Source: a virus
Strand: one strand, 5' to 3'
IMG/VR virus record: IMGVR_UViG_3300021368_000894
Span: 1-52,512 of that record
DNA: 52,512 nucleotides
This document shows, piece by piece, positions 8,321 through 15,377 of the stretch. The translations under genes and the position numbers were made by a program. Below the pieces are notes generated by a model, which was not told where the DNA came from, searched no databases, and saw only the letters and a program-made list of their open reading frames with translations. Numbering within the stretch: position 1 is the stretch's first letter; each line of letters opens with the position of its first letter.

Positions 8321-11300
8321 TTATGATGCGTTATATACGAAGTCTAGACTGTCGTCAGTTTCATTATATAGTATCTCAAATCTCTCGGTAGATGCTGAGT
8401 TCTCGCATCTTACTGCTCCTTTAACTGTAACATCTGCAGTAGCAGTTAGTGTTCCTGTTACCGTAGCACCAGAAGTAGTAGTTTCAAGTTTTTTGGAATT
8501 GTTGTGATAGAGATCTACACTACCATCTTTAGTAGCGGTAAATAAAGTGTCTGAATTGGTTGTCTCACTCATAGTGAAGACACTACCATTCCAACTCATA
8601 CTCATATTATCTTGAATACCACCAGTAACATCATCAAAAACTAGTGTTGGAGTATCAGATTGAATCCAAACTTGACCTGTACCTTGCGTAAAAATCTTAA
8701 GATCTTGACCTGTAGCAGTCGTAATCTGATTAGTTGCGCCTGCTGCATCATGATAAATCTGTAGGTCTTGAGAAGCACCAAACTGTAACCTATCATCGGT
8801 GGCACTACTACTATCGCCAAATTGAATTAGATTACCATTGGTGTCTAATGTTCCACCAAGTTGTGGTGTTGTATCTTCTACAACATTGGAGATTCCACCA
8901 CCACCACCAGTGCTAACAGAACCATCTGCCATCAAGAACTGGGAAGATGTTCCGCCAGACTTAACGATTGAAGTTGCAGTTAGTGCTCCTGTTACCGTAA
9001 CGCCAGAAATGGTAGTTATCAAAGTTTGAACATTGTTGTGATAAAGTTCACATGCTCCATCAGCATTAAACAATGCAATATTTTCAGTGCCACCTGTTTG
9101 TTGGATAGCAAATAAATTACCAGCAGGAACGCGAGTAAGTAGGTTACCTGTTGAATTATCTATGTATGAACTCGACCCATCATGATAAATCTGCAGATCT
9201 CGGCCATCGCCAAAATGTGCTCTATTAACCATTTCACCACTACTATCAGGAAATTCAATTACATTACTATTGGTATTTAAATCTCCACCAAGTTGTGGTG
9301 TAGTGTCATTTACAACATCAGATGAGATTCCACTCAGTCCAGAACCGTCGCCAGTTGGTGTGAGATAATCTGTGCCAGCAACAGCAGCAGAAATAGTTGT
9401 TCCATTAGACTTGACAATTCCATTAATGGCAGCAACTACAGGATCAGTTTCTGTATAAGAAGTTAGATATGTTTGAAGATCACTAATCTGAGATTCTGTA
9501 ATAGATAATGCTGCCTGGTGCTGTGTTACAGAACTTTCAGTGATATTAGCATTAGGTACATTTGCCCAAGTAACCGCAGAAGAAAGATCATTAGTTTCTG
9601 TATAAGAAGTTAGATATGTTTGAAGATCACTAATTTGAGATTCAGTGATACTTAATGCTGCCTGATGTTGAGTTACACTCGATTCGGTGATATTAGCATC
9701 GGGTACATTTGCCCAAGTAACCGCAGAAGAAAGATCATTAGTTTCTGTATAAGATGTCAAATACGTAGAACTATCAACAGAACCATCTGCCTTTAAGAAC
9801 TGGGAAGATGTTCCGCCATTTTTAATAAATGCTTCTGCTTCAATATCCTTATTAGAGACCCACTTAGTTCCACTATGAGAATAGTTAAAGGTAGCACTAG
9901 CACCGTCAACAGTTAAACCTGCACCATCTGCTGCAGCAGAGTCAGCAGCACCTGAAGCAACAGTGATGTTTAAATCCGAGACATCTAGAGTGGTCGTATT
10001 TAGAGTTACCGTAGTTCCATTGACAGTAAGGTTACCACTCAAAGTGAGATTTGTACCAGTAGCATTTGTTGCCAATGCACTAGCAGTTGCAGCATTACCT
10101 GAAGTGTTAGCACTTAAAGTATTTGTAGATGCATTATAAGTGTAGTTAGCACTATTAGTGAATATCTGTTCGTCTCCTGTCGCAGTTCTAACGAACACAG
10201 GGAAACATGTAGTATCACTAGCGTTGTTTCCTAAGTCAACGGTAGAGGCAACTGAAGCAATATCAGCAGTTCCAGCAAGATTTGCACTAATTTTATTTGT
10301 AGATGCATTATACAGTAAACTAGAACTATTAGTGAATATCTGTCGATCCCCTCCAGAATCTTTAACGAATGTCAAGAAACATGTAGTATCACTAGCGGTG
10401 TTTCCTAAGTCAACTGTAGAGGCAACAGAGGCAGTTCCAGTAAGATTTGCACTTATAGTATTTGTAGATGCATCATAAAGTAAATTAGAACTATTTGTAT
10501 TTATCCGTTGAGCTCCTGATGTGGCTCTAACGAATGTTAGAAAACATGAACTATCGGTAGCGTTGTTTCCTAAATAAACCAACTCAGCTTTAGTTGCATT
10601 TGCAGCAATACCTGAGGTGTTAGCACTTATAGTATTTGTAGATGCATCATAAGTGTAGTTAGCACTATTAGTGAATATCTGTTGAGTTCCAGTTGTATCT
10701 CTAACAAACAAAGGGAAACATGTAGTATCAGTGGCGTTGTTTCCTAAGTCAACCTTATCAGCATCAGTCGCATTAGAAGCAGTTCCAGTTAGATTTGCAC
10801 TTATAGTATTTGTAACTGAATCATAAAGTAAATTGTTACTATTAGTGAATATCTGTCGATCCCCTCCAGAATCTCTAACGAATGTCAAGAAACATGTATC
10901 ATCACTAGCGGTGTTTCCTAAGTCAACTGTAGAGGCAACTGAAGCAGTTGTTGATAAAACATTCGTAGATGGATTATATGTAAGACCAGTATCAACTTCT
11001 GGTCTTTGAGATCCTGTAGATCCATCAACAAAAACTAAGTATACTGATTCATTAGTGTTGTTATTTTCGTGGACATCGATATTCTGAGCAAGAGTTGCTT
11101 CTGATGCAGTAACAGAACTCCATGTTACATTACCAGAACCATCACTAGTTAAAACATATCCACTAGTTCCATTTGTAGTTGGATAAGATAGTCCCCCAGC
11201 AGTAAGAGAACCTGTAATGGTTGCATCTCCACTAGCACTAATACTACCTAGAGTTGCACTGGTAGCAGTTACATTAGGAATATTGAACTCGCCAGTTGAT

Positions 11301-11584
11301 GGAACGTATCTTAAACTCGTATCAGTTCTGAGGTTTTCATCTCCAGTTGTAGCATCAACAAAAGTGATGTAATGAAACCCAGATGCACTATTTGTAGCAG
11401 TTAGAGATACAGTCTCTGCATTAGCACCAACATCTACAATACTTTCCGTTCCGTCAACATTTTTCTTGATGAATACTTTTCCATCATACGTATTGATCGC
11501 TACTTCTCCCAACGCCAACTGTGTAGTTGTGGGAACTGAATTAGCCGTAGCAGATCTACGTAATTTAATTGTTGGGGCTGCCAT
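8321..11584 (-). CDS. tail-fibre-like protein with LRR adaptor and tandem TCF repeats
   Basis: 1087 aa. The N-terminus (TIKLRRSATANSVPTT, then LALGEVAINTYDGKVFIKK) is a phage fibre adaptor of the type found at the start of Mtd-like and many marine-phage fibres, probably for anchoring to the baseplate. Residues about 60-500 hold seven imperfect repeats of 55-60 aa; five contain a single Cys in 'D-T/S-T/S-C-F-x-x-F-V' followed by 'T-N-S ... Y-D/N-A-S-T-N-x-I-S-A'. Next comes GNLTVNGTTVTLNTTTLDV, two 49-aa repeats (SYTETNDLSSAVTWANVP ...), and two copies of an 'F-G-x-x-x-D-L-Q-I-Y-H-D' unit. The C-terminus is ESLDFVYNAS-like. Function: elongated trimeric fibre shaft, inferred. It is 17 bases from the small coiled-coil gene before it. 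Confidence 0.85.
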   Translation of the reverse strand: MAAPTIKLRRSATANSVPTTTQLALGEVAINTYDGKVFIKKNVDGTESIVDVGANAETVSLTATNSASGFHYITFVDATTGDENLRTDTSLRYVPSTGEFNIPNVTATSATLGSISASGDATITGSLTAGGLSYPTTNGTSGYVLTSDGSGNVTWSSVTASEATLAQNIDVHENNNTNESVYLVFVDGSTGSQRPEVDTGLTYNPSTNVLSTTASVASTVDLGNTASDDTCFLTFVRDSGGDRQIFTNSNNLLYDSVTNTISANLTGTASNATDADKVDLGNNATDTTCFPLFVRDTTGTQQIFTNSANYTYDASTNTISANTSGIAANATKAELVYLGNNATDSSCFLTFVRATSGAQRINTNSSNLLYDASTNTISANLTGTASVASTVDLGNTASDTTCFLTFVKDSGGDRQIFTNSSSLLYNASTNKISANLAGTADIASVASTVDLGNNASDTTCFPVFVRTATGDEQIFTNSANYTYNASTNTLSANTSGNAATASALATNATGTNLTLSGNLTVNGTTVTLNTTTLDVSDLNITVASGAADSAAADGAGLTVDGASATFNYSHSGTKWVSNKDIEAEAFIKNGGTSSQFLKADGSVDSSTYLTSYTETNDLSSAVTWANVPDANITESSVTQHQAALSITESQISDLQTYLTSYTETNDLSSAVTWANVPNANITESSVTQHQAALSITESQISDLQTYLTSYTETDPVVAAINGIVKSNGTTISAAVAGTDYLTPTGDGSGLSGISSDVVNDTTPQLGGDLNTNSNVIEFPDSSGEMVNRAHFGDGRDLQIYHDGSSSYIDNSTGNLLTRVPAGNLFAIQQTGGTENIALFNADGACELYHNNVQTLITTISGVTVTGALTATSIVKSGGTSSQFLMADGSVSTGGGGGISNVVEDTTPQLGGTLDTNGNLIQFGDSSSATDDRLQFGASQDLQIYHDAAGATNQITTATGQDLKIFTQGTGQVWIQSDTPTLVFDDVTGGIQDNMSMSWNGSVFTMSETTNSDTLFTATKDGSVDLYHNNSKKLETTTSGATVTGTLTATADVTVKGAVRCENSASTERFEILYNETDDSLDFVYNAS
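9555..9754 (-). repeat. 53-base exact direct repeat with 147-base period
   Basis: The stretch 9555-9607 recurs without a mismatch at 9702-9754, offset 147 bases (49 codons), within the fibre gene. The surrounding 147-base units are also highly similar. This is a likely site for repeat-number change. Confidence 0.85.
10325..10939 (-). repeat. near-identical 102-base direct repeats in the TCF array
   Basis: Bases 10325-10426 and 10838-10939 differ at three positions by eye, offset 513 bases, a multiple of three that keeps frame. They belong to the larger 10090-11400 protein repeat array and point to recent duplication or conversion. Confidence 0.8.
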
Positions 11585-11601
11585 GGTGATACCTATCTAG
11601 G

Positions 11602-11835
11602 TTAAAACTCACCACCATCCTTAACTGTATCTACAGTTTTCTTACGAGTAGATGGTGATTTTTTTGAAGCGTTATCTAACGCTTTTTGTAACTCGGAAAC
11701 ATTATCTAATGTTTCCTGTAATTTTTTTTCATGACACTTAATACGTGCCTCCAAAGCAACAATCTGGCTGAGTTGTGTTGACAATTTTTCAGTCATCACC
11801 TCAACCAGAGTTGCGTAATCTACTTGAACATCCAT
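11602..11835 (-). CDS. small coiled-coil protein between two fibre genes
   Basis: 77 aa. Residues about 8-57 form heptad-rich helix (MTEKLSTQLSQIVALEARI, then K-L-Q-E-T-L-D-N-V-S-E-L-Q-K-A-L), followed by a basic Ser/Lys tail and a C-terminal VKDGGEF. No family is recognised. Size and architecture resemble the T4 fibre chaperone gp57A (79 aa, coiled coil), and it lies between two fibre genes, so a fibre-folding or trimerisation role is a hypothesis only. A late promoter box, GATAAATA, precedes it; no Shine-Dalgarno is obvious before the ATG. Its last five residues resemble those of the two fibre-region proteins before it (D-x-G-T-Y). Confidence 0.75.
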   Translation of the reverse strand: MDVQVDYATLVEVMTEKLSTQLSQIVALEARIKCHEKKLQETLDNVSELQKALDNASKKSPSTRKKTVDTVKDGGEF

Positions 11836-11855
11836 AATAAAAATACAATATCAAT

Positions 11856-11863
11856 TATTTATC
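11856..11863 (-). promoter_or_regulatory. late promoter box overlapping a stop codon
   Basis: Minus-strand GATAAATA, whose GA lies within the TGA stop of the 521-aa fibre gene; 20 bases before the ATG at 11835. Confidence 0.65.
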
Positions 11864-13427
11864 AATAGGTTCCAGCATCAACTACTAGGTTCTGGAGGTA
11901 TCTTCCAGCGGTTGCACCATCAGGAGCATCACCAGCAGCAAGGTAACTAATAACTGCTTCGTTAGTTCCGGCAGTGTCTGTTACATTATAAGCAAGTGAT
12001 AAGAATGCAACTGGTGTTGGAGCAGCATCACTGCCACTACCAGCAATAGCAGTAGTACCAGCAACGAATAAATCCGCTCCTTCGTCATAACCAATGAATA
12101 CATTGTCTAATGAACCACGATTAACAATCAGACCAGAATCTGAAGTAGGAGCAGTGCTACCACCAAGTCCCTGTTGCAGTTCAAGGATAGCATCTGTGAC
12201 TGTCGTATTTGTTGTATTGACAGTAGTAGTTGTTCCATTAACTGTTAGGTTACCTTGGATCGTAACAGTAGATCCATTATCAGAAATAGAACTATTTACA
12301 AGTTGATCAGTAGACCACTTAAGAACTGCATTGTCTGTCAAGTTAGCAGCGTTCTTAAATGCTACGCTATCGGCAGCAACTGCAATACCATCTCCAGCAC
12401 CAACATTCAAACCTACAGTTTGACCTTCGCTTGCGGTTCCAGTCTTGGTAAGACCATTTCCTGCGGTTACATCCTCAACATAGTTACCATTAGTATCAGT
12501 GCTAAGATCAATAGGTCCAAGAGTAATTTCTTGACCAGAGATGCTTAGATAATCATGTGATGTATCATCAAGAGTTACATTAGTAGAATTATCTGTTCCT
12601 GCTGCATCAACACCTAAAGTTCCTCTAGCAGTAGCAGCATCTGCATCATCAATTAGAGATCTACCAAAAGCACTGATGGCAGTAGTAGCAGCACTAGTAG
12701 CAGAATCAAAGTATGGGAATGTATTTGCTGCTTGAGTTAATCCAGCAAGATCAGCAAGAATAGCATTCTGTGCTTGAACGTCTGTGCCGATAGTTAATCC
12801 GAGAGATGCTCTAGCAGTTGCTCCAGATTCTAGAACAAAGTTTGATCCATTACCAACAATGAATCCGCCATCAGTTGTCGATAAACCAGCAACATCAGCA
12901 ACAGTTCCTGTTCCAGCGATAGAGATAGCATCACCGTTTGTAGTGACAGTAACAGCGACTCCACTACCTCCAGAAGCAGTAAGTGTTTCACCATTAGAAA
13001 GAGTAGTGGTATTAGAACCATCTGAAATGGTCCAACCCGTATAACCACTTTCCTGGGTTACCCAAGACAAGTTGCCATTAGTATCTGACTGGAGAATCCT
13101 ATTTCCTCCAGGAGCATCTGGCCAAGTATATGTAGAATCGTTAGCAGTATCTGCAACCTTAAAGGTAACAGATCCACCACCACTACCATCAGTTCTGGAT
13201 AGAATTACAACTTCTCCAGATGCTGTAGCAGTAGCAGCTACCAGTGATTCATCGACACGAGCGGTAAAAGAACTACCACCAATAGTAACAAAAGAAGCAG
13301 ACCCATCTGCGATGTAAAGAACACCTGCGGTAGTATCTACAAAAGGTTCACCAATTAATGCATTATTAATACTTGCTGCGGAAGGAGACTGAGTTCCCCT
13401 TCTTAGTCTTAATCTTGGTGCTGCCAT
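11862..13427 (-). CDS. tail-fibre-like protein with LRR adaptor
   Basis: 521 aa. The N-terminus has the same adaptor as the 1087-aa fibre: PRLRLRRGTQSPSAASI, then LIGEPFVDTTAGVLYIADG, the pattern of Mtd-type N-terminal domains. The middle carries the common phage fibre repeat 'A-R-x-x-L-G-L-x-I-G-T-D-V-Q-A ... L-A-G-L-T ... F-G-R-S-L-x-D-x-x-x-A-x-x-A-R-x-T-L-G-V' at about residues 190-270. Then follow beta-rich segments including GNLTVNGTTTTVNT, shared with the 1087-aa fibre. The C-terminus is NLVVDAGTY. Function: trimeric fibre, inferred from family resemblance. Preceded by late promoter box ACTAAATA. Confidence 0.82.
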   Translation of the reverse strand: MAAPRLRLRRGTQSPSAASINNALIGEPFVDTTAGVLYIADGSASFVTIGGSSFTARVDESLVAATATASGEVVILSRTDGSGGGSVTFKVADTANDSTYTWPDAPGGNRILQSDTNGNLSWVTQESGYTGWTISDGSNTTTLSNGETLTASGGSGVAVTVTTNGDAISIAGTGTVADVAGLSTTDGGFIVGNGSNFVLESGATARASLGLTIGTDVQAQNAILADLAGLTQAANTFPYFDSATSAATTAISAFGRSLIDDADAATARGTLGVDAAGTDNSTNVTLDDTSHDYLSISGQEITLGPIDLSTDTNGNYVEDVTAGNGLTKTGTASEGQTVGLNVGAGDGIAVAADSVAFKNAANLTDNAVLKWSTDQLVNSSISDNGSTVTIQGNLTVNGTTTTVNTTNTTVTDAILELQQGLGGSTAPTSDSGLIVNRGSLDNVFIGYDEGADLFVAGTTAIAGSGSDAAPTPVAFLSLAYNVTDTAGTNEAVISYLAAGDAPDGATAGRYLQNLVVDAGTY

Positions 13428-13462
13428 GTGCCTTTTCTACGTAAAGAACAATATCCTTCCTA

Positions 13463-13470
13463 TATTTAGT
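13463..13470 (-). promoter_or_regulatory. late promoter box overlapping a stop codon
   Basis: Minus-strand ACTAAATA containing the TAA stop of the preceding 117-aa gene, 35 bases before the ATG at 13427. Confidence 0.6.
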
Positions 13471-13819
13471 AAGTTCCGTAATCTAAAGCATCATCGTCAG
13501 TTCCATCTGCTTGATCTAACACCTCAAACTTAGTTATATGTTCGTATTTTAATGTACCAGCATTCCATACTAACATACTACCATCGTGTCTTCTAGAAAT
13601 ATCAACATCAGTTGATGCTCCTAATGTAGTGGGACTAGGTGTACCCCCACCACCTGGATTGCTTGGTCCAGATCCTCCTCCGCCAGAATTACCTGATCCA
13701 CCGCCACCAACATTACCAAATCCTGGATTACTAACGACAACAGATGTGGCAACTTGTGACACACTCGTAGACACAACGTTACCACCCCGACCAGTGTTGA
13801 CTGTTATTTGATATGCCAT
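13466..13819 (-). CDS. Gly-rich linker protein of the fibre cluster
   Basis: 117 aa, no recognised family. Residues 1-33 are beta-like (MAYQITVNTGRGGNVVSTSV), residues about 34-62 are a Gly/Ser/Pro linker (GGGGSG repeats), and residues 68-117 form a small globular part with 'D-G-S-M-L-V-W-N-A-G-T-L-K-Y-E', a motif common in marine-phage fibre adaptors. It ends DDALDYGTY, close to the DAGTY end of the next gene product. The start follows the 119-aa gene by 8 bases. Possible role: flexible connector or short fibre; this is inference. Confidence 0.72.
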   Translation of the reverse strand: MAYQITVNTGRGGNVVSTSVSQVATSVVVSNPGFGNVGGGGSGNSGGGGSGPSNPGGGGTPSPTTLGASTDVDISRRHDGSMLVWNAGTLKYEHITKFEVLDQADGTDDDALDYGTY

Positions 13820-13827
13820 TTAAATTA

Positions 13828-14187
13828 CTACGAAAGTACAGAAGGTTCTACTTCAATGATACCCTCAATAACTTTTTCTTTTACTTCGGTGCTAGTATTT
13901 TCAATGAAGATATTATATACATATCTTCCTACCTTTAAACTAGTTGTTGTAGTTGTAAGAGCACCTCCATGATCAGGCATACTAATTCTTATTAGTCCTT
14001 CCGATGCATTTAAATCTCCCTGAGCATTTAGGGAAATTACATTGGAAGTAGTATAGTTTCTTGCCATAAAGGCACTTACAGTATATCCAGTTAGGTCAAT
14101 AAAATTACCATTAACGTCCTTGAGATTAAAGTCCGCATTGAAATCAGTGCCCTTAGTAATTGTTAAATTAACAGGTATTGCCGCCAT
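13828..14187 (-). CDS. Ig-like small baseplate/fibre protein (BppU-N-like)
   Basis: 119 aa. The pattern 'I-T-K-G-T-D-F ... L-K-D-x-N-G-N-F-I-D-L-T-G-Y-T ... A-F-M-A-R' followed by 'E-G-L-I-R-I-S-M-P' and 'V-G-R-Y-V-Y-N-I-F-I' is that of a beta-sandwich family frequent in tailed-phage baseplates and fibres (like the N-terminal domain of BppU). No catalytic motif. The ATG is supported by GGAGG 8 bases upstream; that ribosome binding site is the 3' arm of a long hairpin with a late promoter in its loop, suggesting late-specific translation. Confidence 0.75.
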   Translation of the reverse strand: MAAIPVNLTITKGTDFNADFNLKDVNGNFIDLTGYTVSAFMARNYTTSNVISLNAQGDLNASEGLIRISMPDHGGALTTTTTSLKVGRYVYNIFIENTSTEVKEKVIEGIIEVEPSVLS

Positions 14188-14191
14188 GAAA

Positions 14192-14227
14192 AAACCCTCC
14201 CATATTCTTATTTATATGAGAGGGTTT
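14192..14227 (-). terminator. 14-bp hairpin with late promoter in loop and RBS in 3' arm
   Basis: Arms 14192-14205 and 14214-14227 pair over 14 bp with one G-T wobble and an 8-base loop. On the minus strand the 3' arm runs into TTTTTT, the form of an intrinsic terminator. The 3' arm contains GGGAGGG, the only ribosome binding site for the gene starting at 14187, and the loop/5' arm holds TATAAATA. Confidence 0.8.
14209..14216 (-). promoter_or_regulatory. perfect T4-type late promoter box inside the hairpin
   Basis: Minus-strand TATAAATA, exact match to the T4 late consensus, 21 bases before the ATG at 14187. A transcript starting about 6 bases further on would lack the 5' arm of the hairpin. 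Confidence 0.8.
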
Positions 14228-14230
14228 CTA

Positions 14231-14431
14231 TCATTCTTCAGTTGTCTCTGGAGTCTCTGGAGTCTCTTCAGATTCTTCTTTAGGACTCAGAAGTTCTAAG
14301 GTTTCCATACCTCCTTGAAGTTTTAGTTTATACTCTTTTGCTTTAGCAAGGTTTGATTCTAATTCGGCAATCTGCTTATCTGTGGTAGCAAGTTGCTCTT
14401 CAAAGTTTGCTCTAAGTTGTTCAGTGTCCAT
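14231..14431 (-). CDS. small coiled-coil protein with acidic tail
   Basis: 66 aa from the ATG at 14431; an upstream in-frame TTG at 14440 would add three residues but is less likely. Residues 1-47 are a continuous heptad helix (DTEQLRANFEEQLATTDKQI ... LAKAKEYKLKLQGGMETLEL), followed by a Glu/Pro/Thr tail (EESEETPETPETTEE). No family is recognised; size and architecture recall T4 gp57A, the fibre-folding chaperone, which also ends in an acidic tail. A gp57A-like role is a hypothesis. Two late promoter boxes precede it, and a terminator hairpin starts just after its stop. No Shine-Dalgarno is apparent. Confidence 0.7.
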   Translation of the reverse strand: MDTEQLRANFEEQLATTDKQIAELESNLAKAKEYKLKLQGGMETLELLSPKEESEETPETPETTEE

Positions 14432-14446
14432 TGTAATCAAAAAAAT

Positions 14447-14454
14447 AATTTATA
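14447..14454 (-). promoter_or_regulatory. candidate late promoter box (TATAAATT)
   Basis: One mismatch to the T4 late consensus, 15 bases before the ATG at 14431. A second box is 5 bases further upstream; either could be used. Confidence 0.5.
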
Positions 14455-14458
14455 CTAG

Positions 14459-14466
14459 TATTTAGT
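14459..14466 (-). promoter_or_regulatory. candidate late promoter box overlapping a stop codon
   Basis: Minus-strand ACTAAATA containing the TAA of the 111-aa gene, 27 bases before the ATG at 14431. Confidence 0.5.
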
Positions 14467-14797
14467 GCCTAGGAACGGCGGGGTTTGTTGGAGGATCGAT
14501 TTTGAAAGGAAGAAATGATTCAGGGAGTTCTTGATTTGCTCGATAAACAATATTCAAATGCCATCCTGGCAGAGGAGTTGCAGAATTATCTACAGGTTCT
14601 TCTTCTCCAGTTAACTCATCAATTTCATATCTTCTAGTGCTTTCATCGTAGAGAGTTCCTACTACATCGATAAATCCTGGACCAGGAACATCAATAACAG
14701 TGTCCCCAGTTGCATCATATGTTTTTACATATTCCAGTGGTTCAGCAAGTTCTAAGAACTGCTCCATGGAATCAAATCTCATATAATGTACTAACAT
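14462..14797 (-). CDS. hypothetical protein of the fibre cluster
   Basis: 111 aa, family not recognised. A helical N-terminus (FDSMEQFLELAEPLEYVKTY) is followed by beta-rich sequence with 'I-D-V-V-G-T-L-Y-D' and 'P-L-P-G-W-H-L-N-I-V-Y', then a Pro-rich C-terminus. Proteins with a similar WHLN segment accompany fibre genes in other marine phages as far as I recall, so an assembly or small virion role is possible. The start is the first of three Met codons; AAGGAG lies 11 bases upstream. Preceded by late promoter box ACTAAATA. Confidence 0.75.
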   Translation of the reverse strand: MLVHYMRFDSMEQFLELAEPLEYVKTYDATGDTVIDVPGPGFIDVVGTLYDESTRRYEIDELTGEEEPVDNSATPLPGWHLNIVYRANQELPESFLPFKIDPPTNPAVPRH

Positions 14798-14819
14798 TGG
14801 TAAGTCCGCTCCTTTTCTA

Positions 14820-14827
14820 TATTTAGT
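14820..14827 (-). promoter_or_regulatory. late promoter box overlapping the oxygenase stop codon
   Basis: Minus-strand ACTAAATA containing the TAA of the oxygenase gene, 22 bases before the ATG at 14797. Confidence 0.6.
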
Positions 14828-15377
14828 AATTCCAGAATTGATATGCCATACTATATCTTGGCGTATCTACCGTAGTACCACTACCAGAATGAAGAACATC
14901 TCCTGGAATAATTAAAAGTCTTCCAGGCATAGGAGAAATTAAATCTGTTTTCATTTCTCCTGGTACTCTATTTGGCGAGAAAAATATTTTTGTTTCTCCT
15001 CCCCATTCAGGTTTCCATTTTGTGTTGGGGTATATAATAAAAGTCCAACAACCTTCAACTAAAGAATCTGTGTGTGGAAGAGGTTTGTCGTCTTTTTCAA
15101 AACAATTATACAACACTCTATCAAATTTTTCAACTTTTGGTATCTCAAGAAAATCTAACTCTAATATTTTATTGAGATACTTTTTTTCTATAGATGCAAA
15201 ATCTTTTTCTAAAACATGAAACCCTTTGGAAGATGGTTGTTTGAAGTTTGATTCTTGAACATCATCAAACATAATCCATTCAATCGATTGAATGTGATTA
15301 GTTAACTCTTCTATTTCTGTTTCTGTTAAAAAATTATCAATCACCCAGCAATCTGGTCTAACAATCTTTAGTATCAT
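14823..15377 (-). CDS. 2OG-Fe(II) oxygenase (prolyl-4-hydroxylase type)
   Basis: 184 aa. A non-haem iron dioxygenase that would hydroxylate a substrate using 2-oxoglutarate and O2. The double-stranded beta-helix motifs are complete: H102 and D104 in PHTDSLVEG (iron), H163 in GDVLHSGSGT (iron), and R174 in TPRYSMAYQF (2-oxoglutarate carboxylate). EWGGETKIF and PMPGRLLIIPGD are typical flanking strands. The N-terminal VIDNFLTETEIEELTNHI is the usual leading helix. The substrate cannot be read from the sequence. The gene overlaps the last of three C1q-like genes by 4 bases (ATGA), so it may act on a fibre or adhesin product of this cluster; that is inference. It is the only clear enzyme in the window. 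Confidence 0.88.
   Translation of the reverse strand: MILKIVRPDCWVIDNFLTETEIEELTNHIQSIEWIMFDDVQESNFKQPSSKGFHVLEKDFASIEKKYLNKILELDFLEIPKVEKFDRVLYNCFEKDDKPLPHTDSLVEGCWTFIIYPNTKWKPEWGGETKIFFSPNRVPGEMKTDLISPMPGRLLIIPGDVLHSGSGTTVDTPRYSMAYQFWNY

Noticed and set aside
8321-13427. Diversity-generating retroelement suggested by the Mtd-like N-termini
   Set aside because: No reverse transcriptase and no template/variable repeat pair were seen; the repeats present are tandem in-frame copies without adenine-specific differences.
14432-14440. TTG start for the small acidic-tail coiled-coil gene
   Set aside because: An ATG three codons later is available, and no ribosome binding site favours the TTG.
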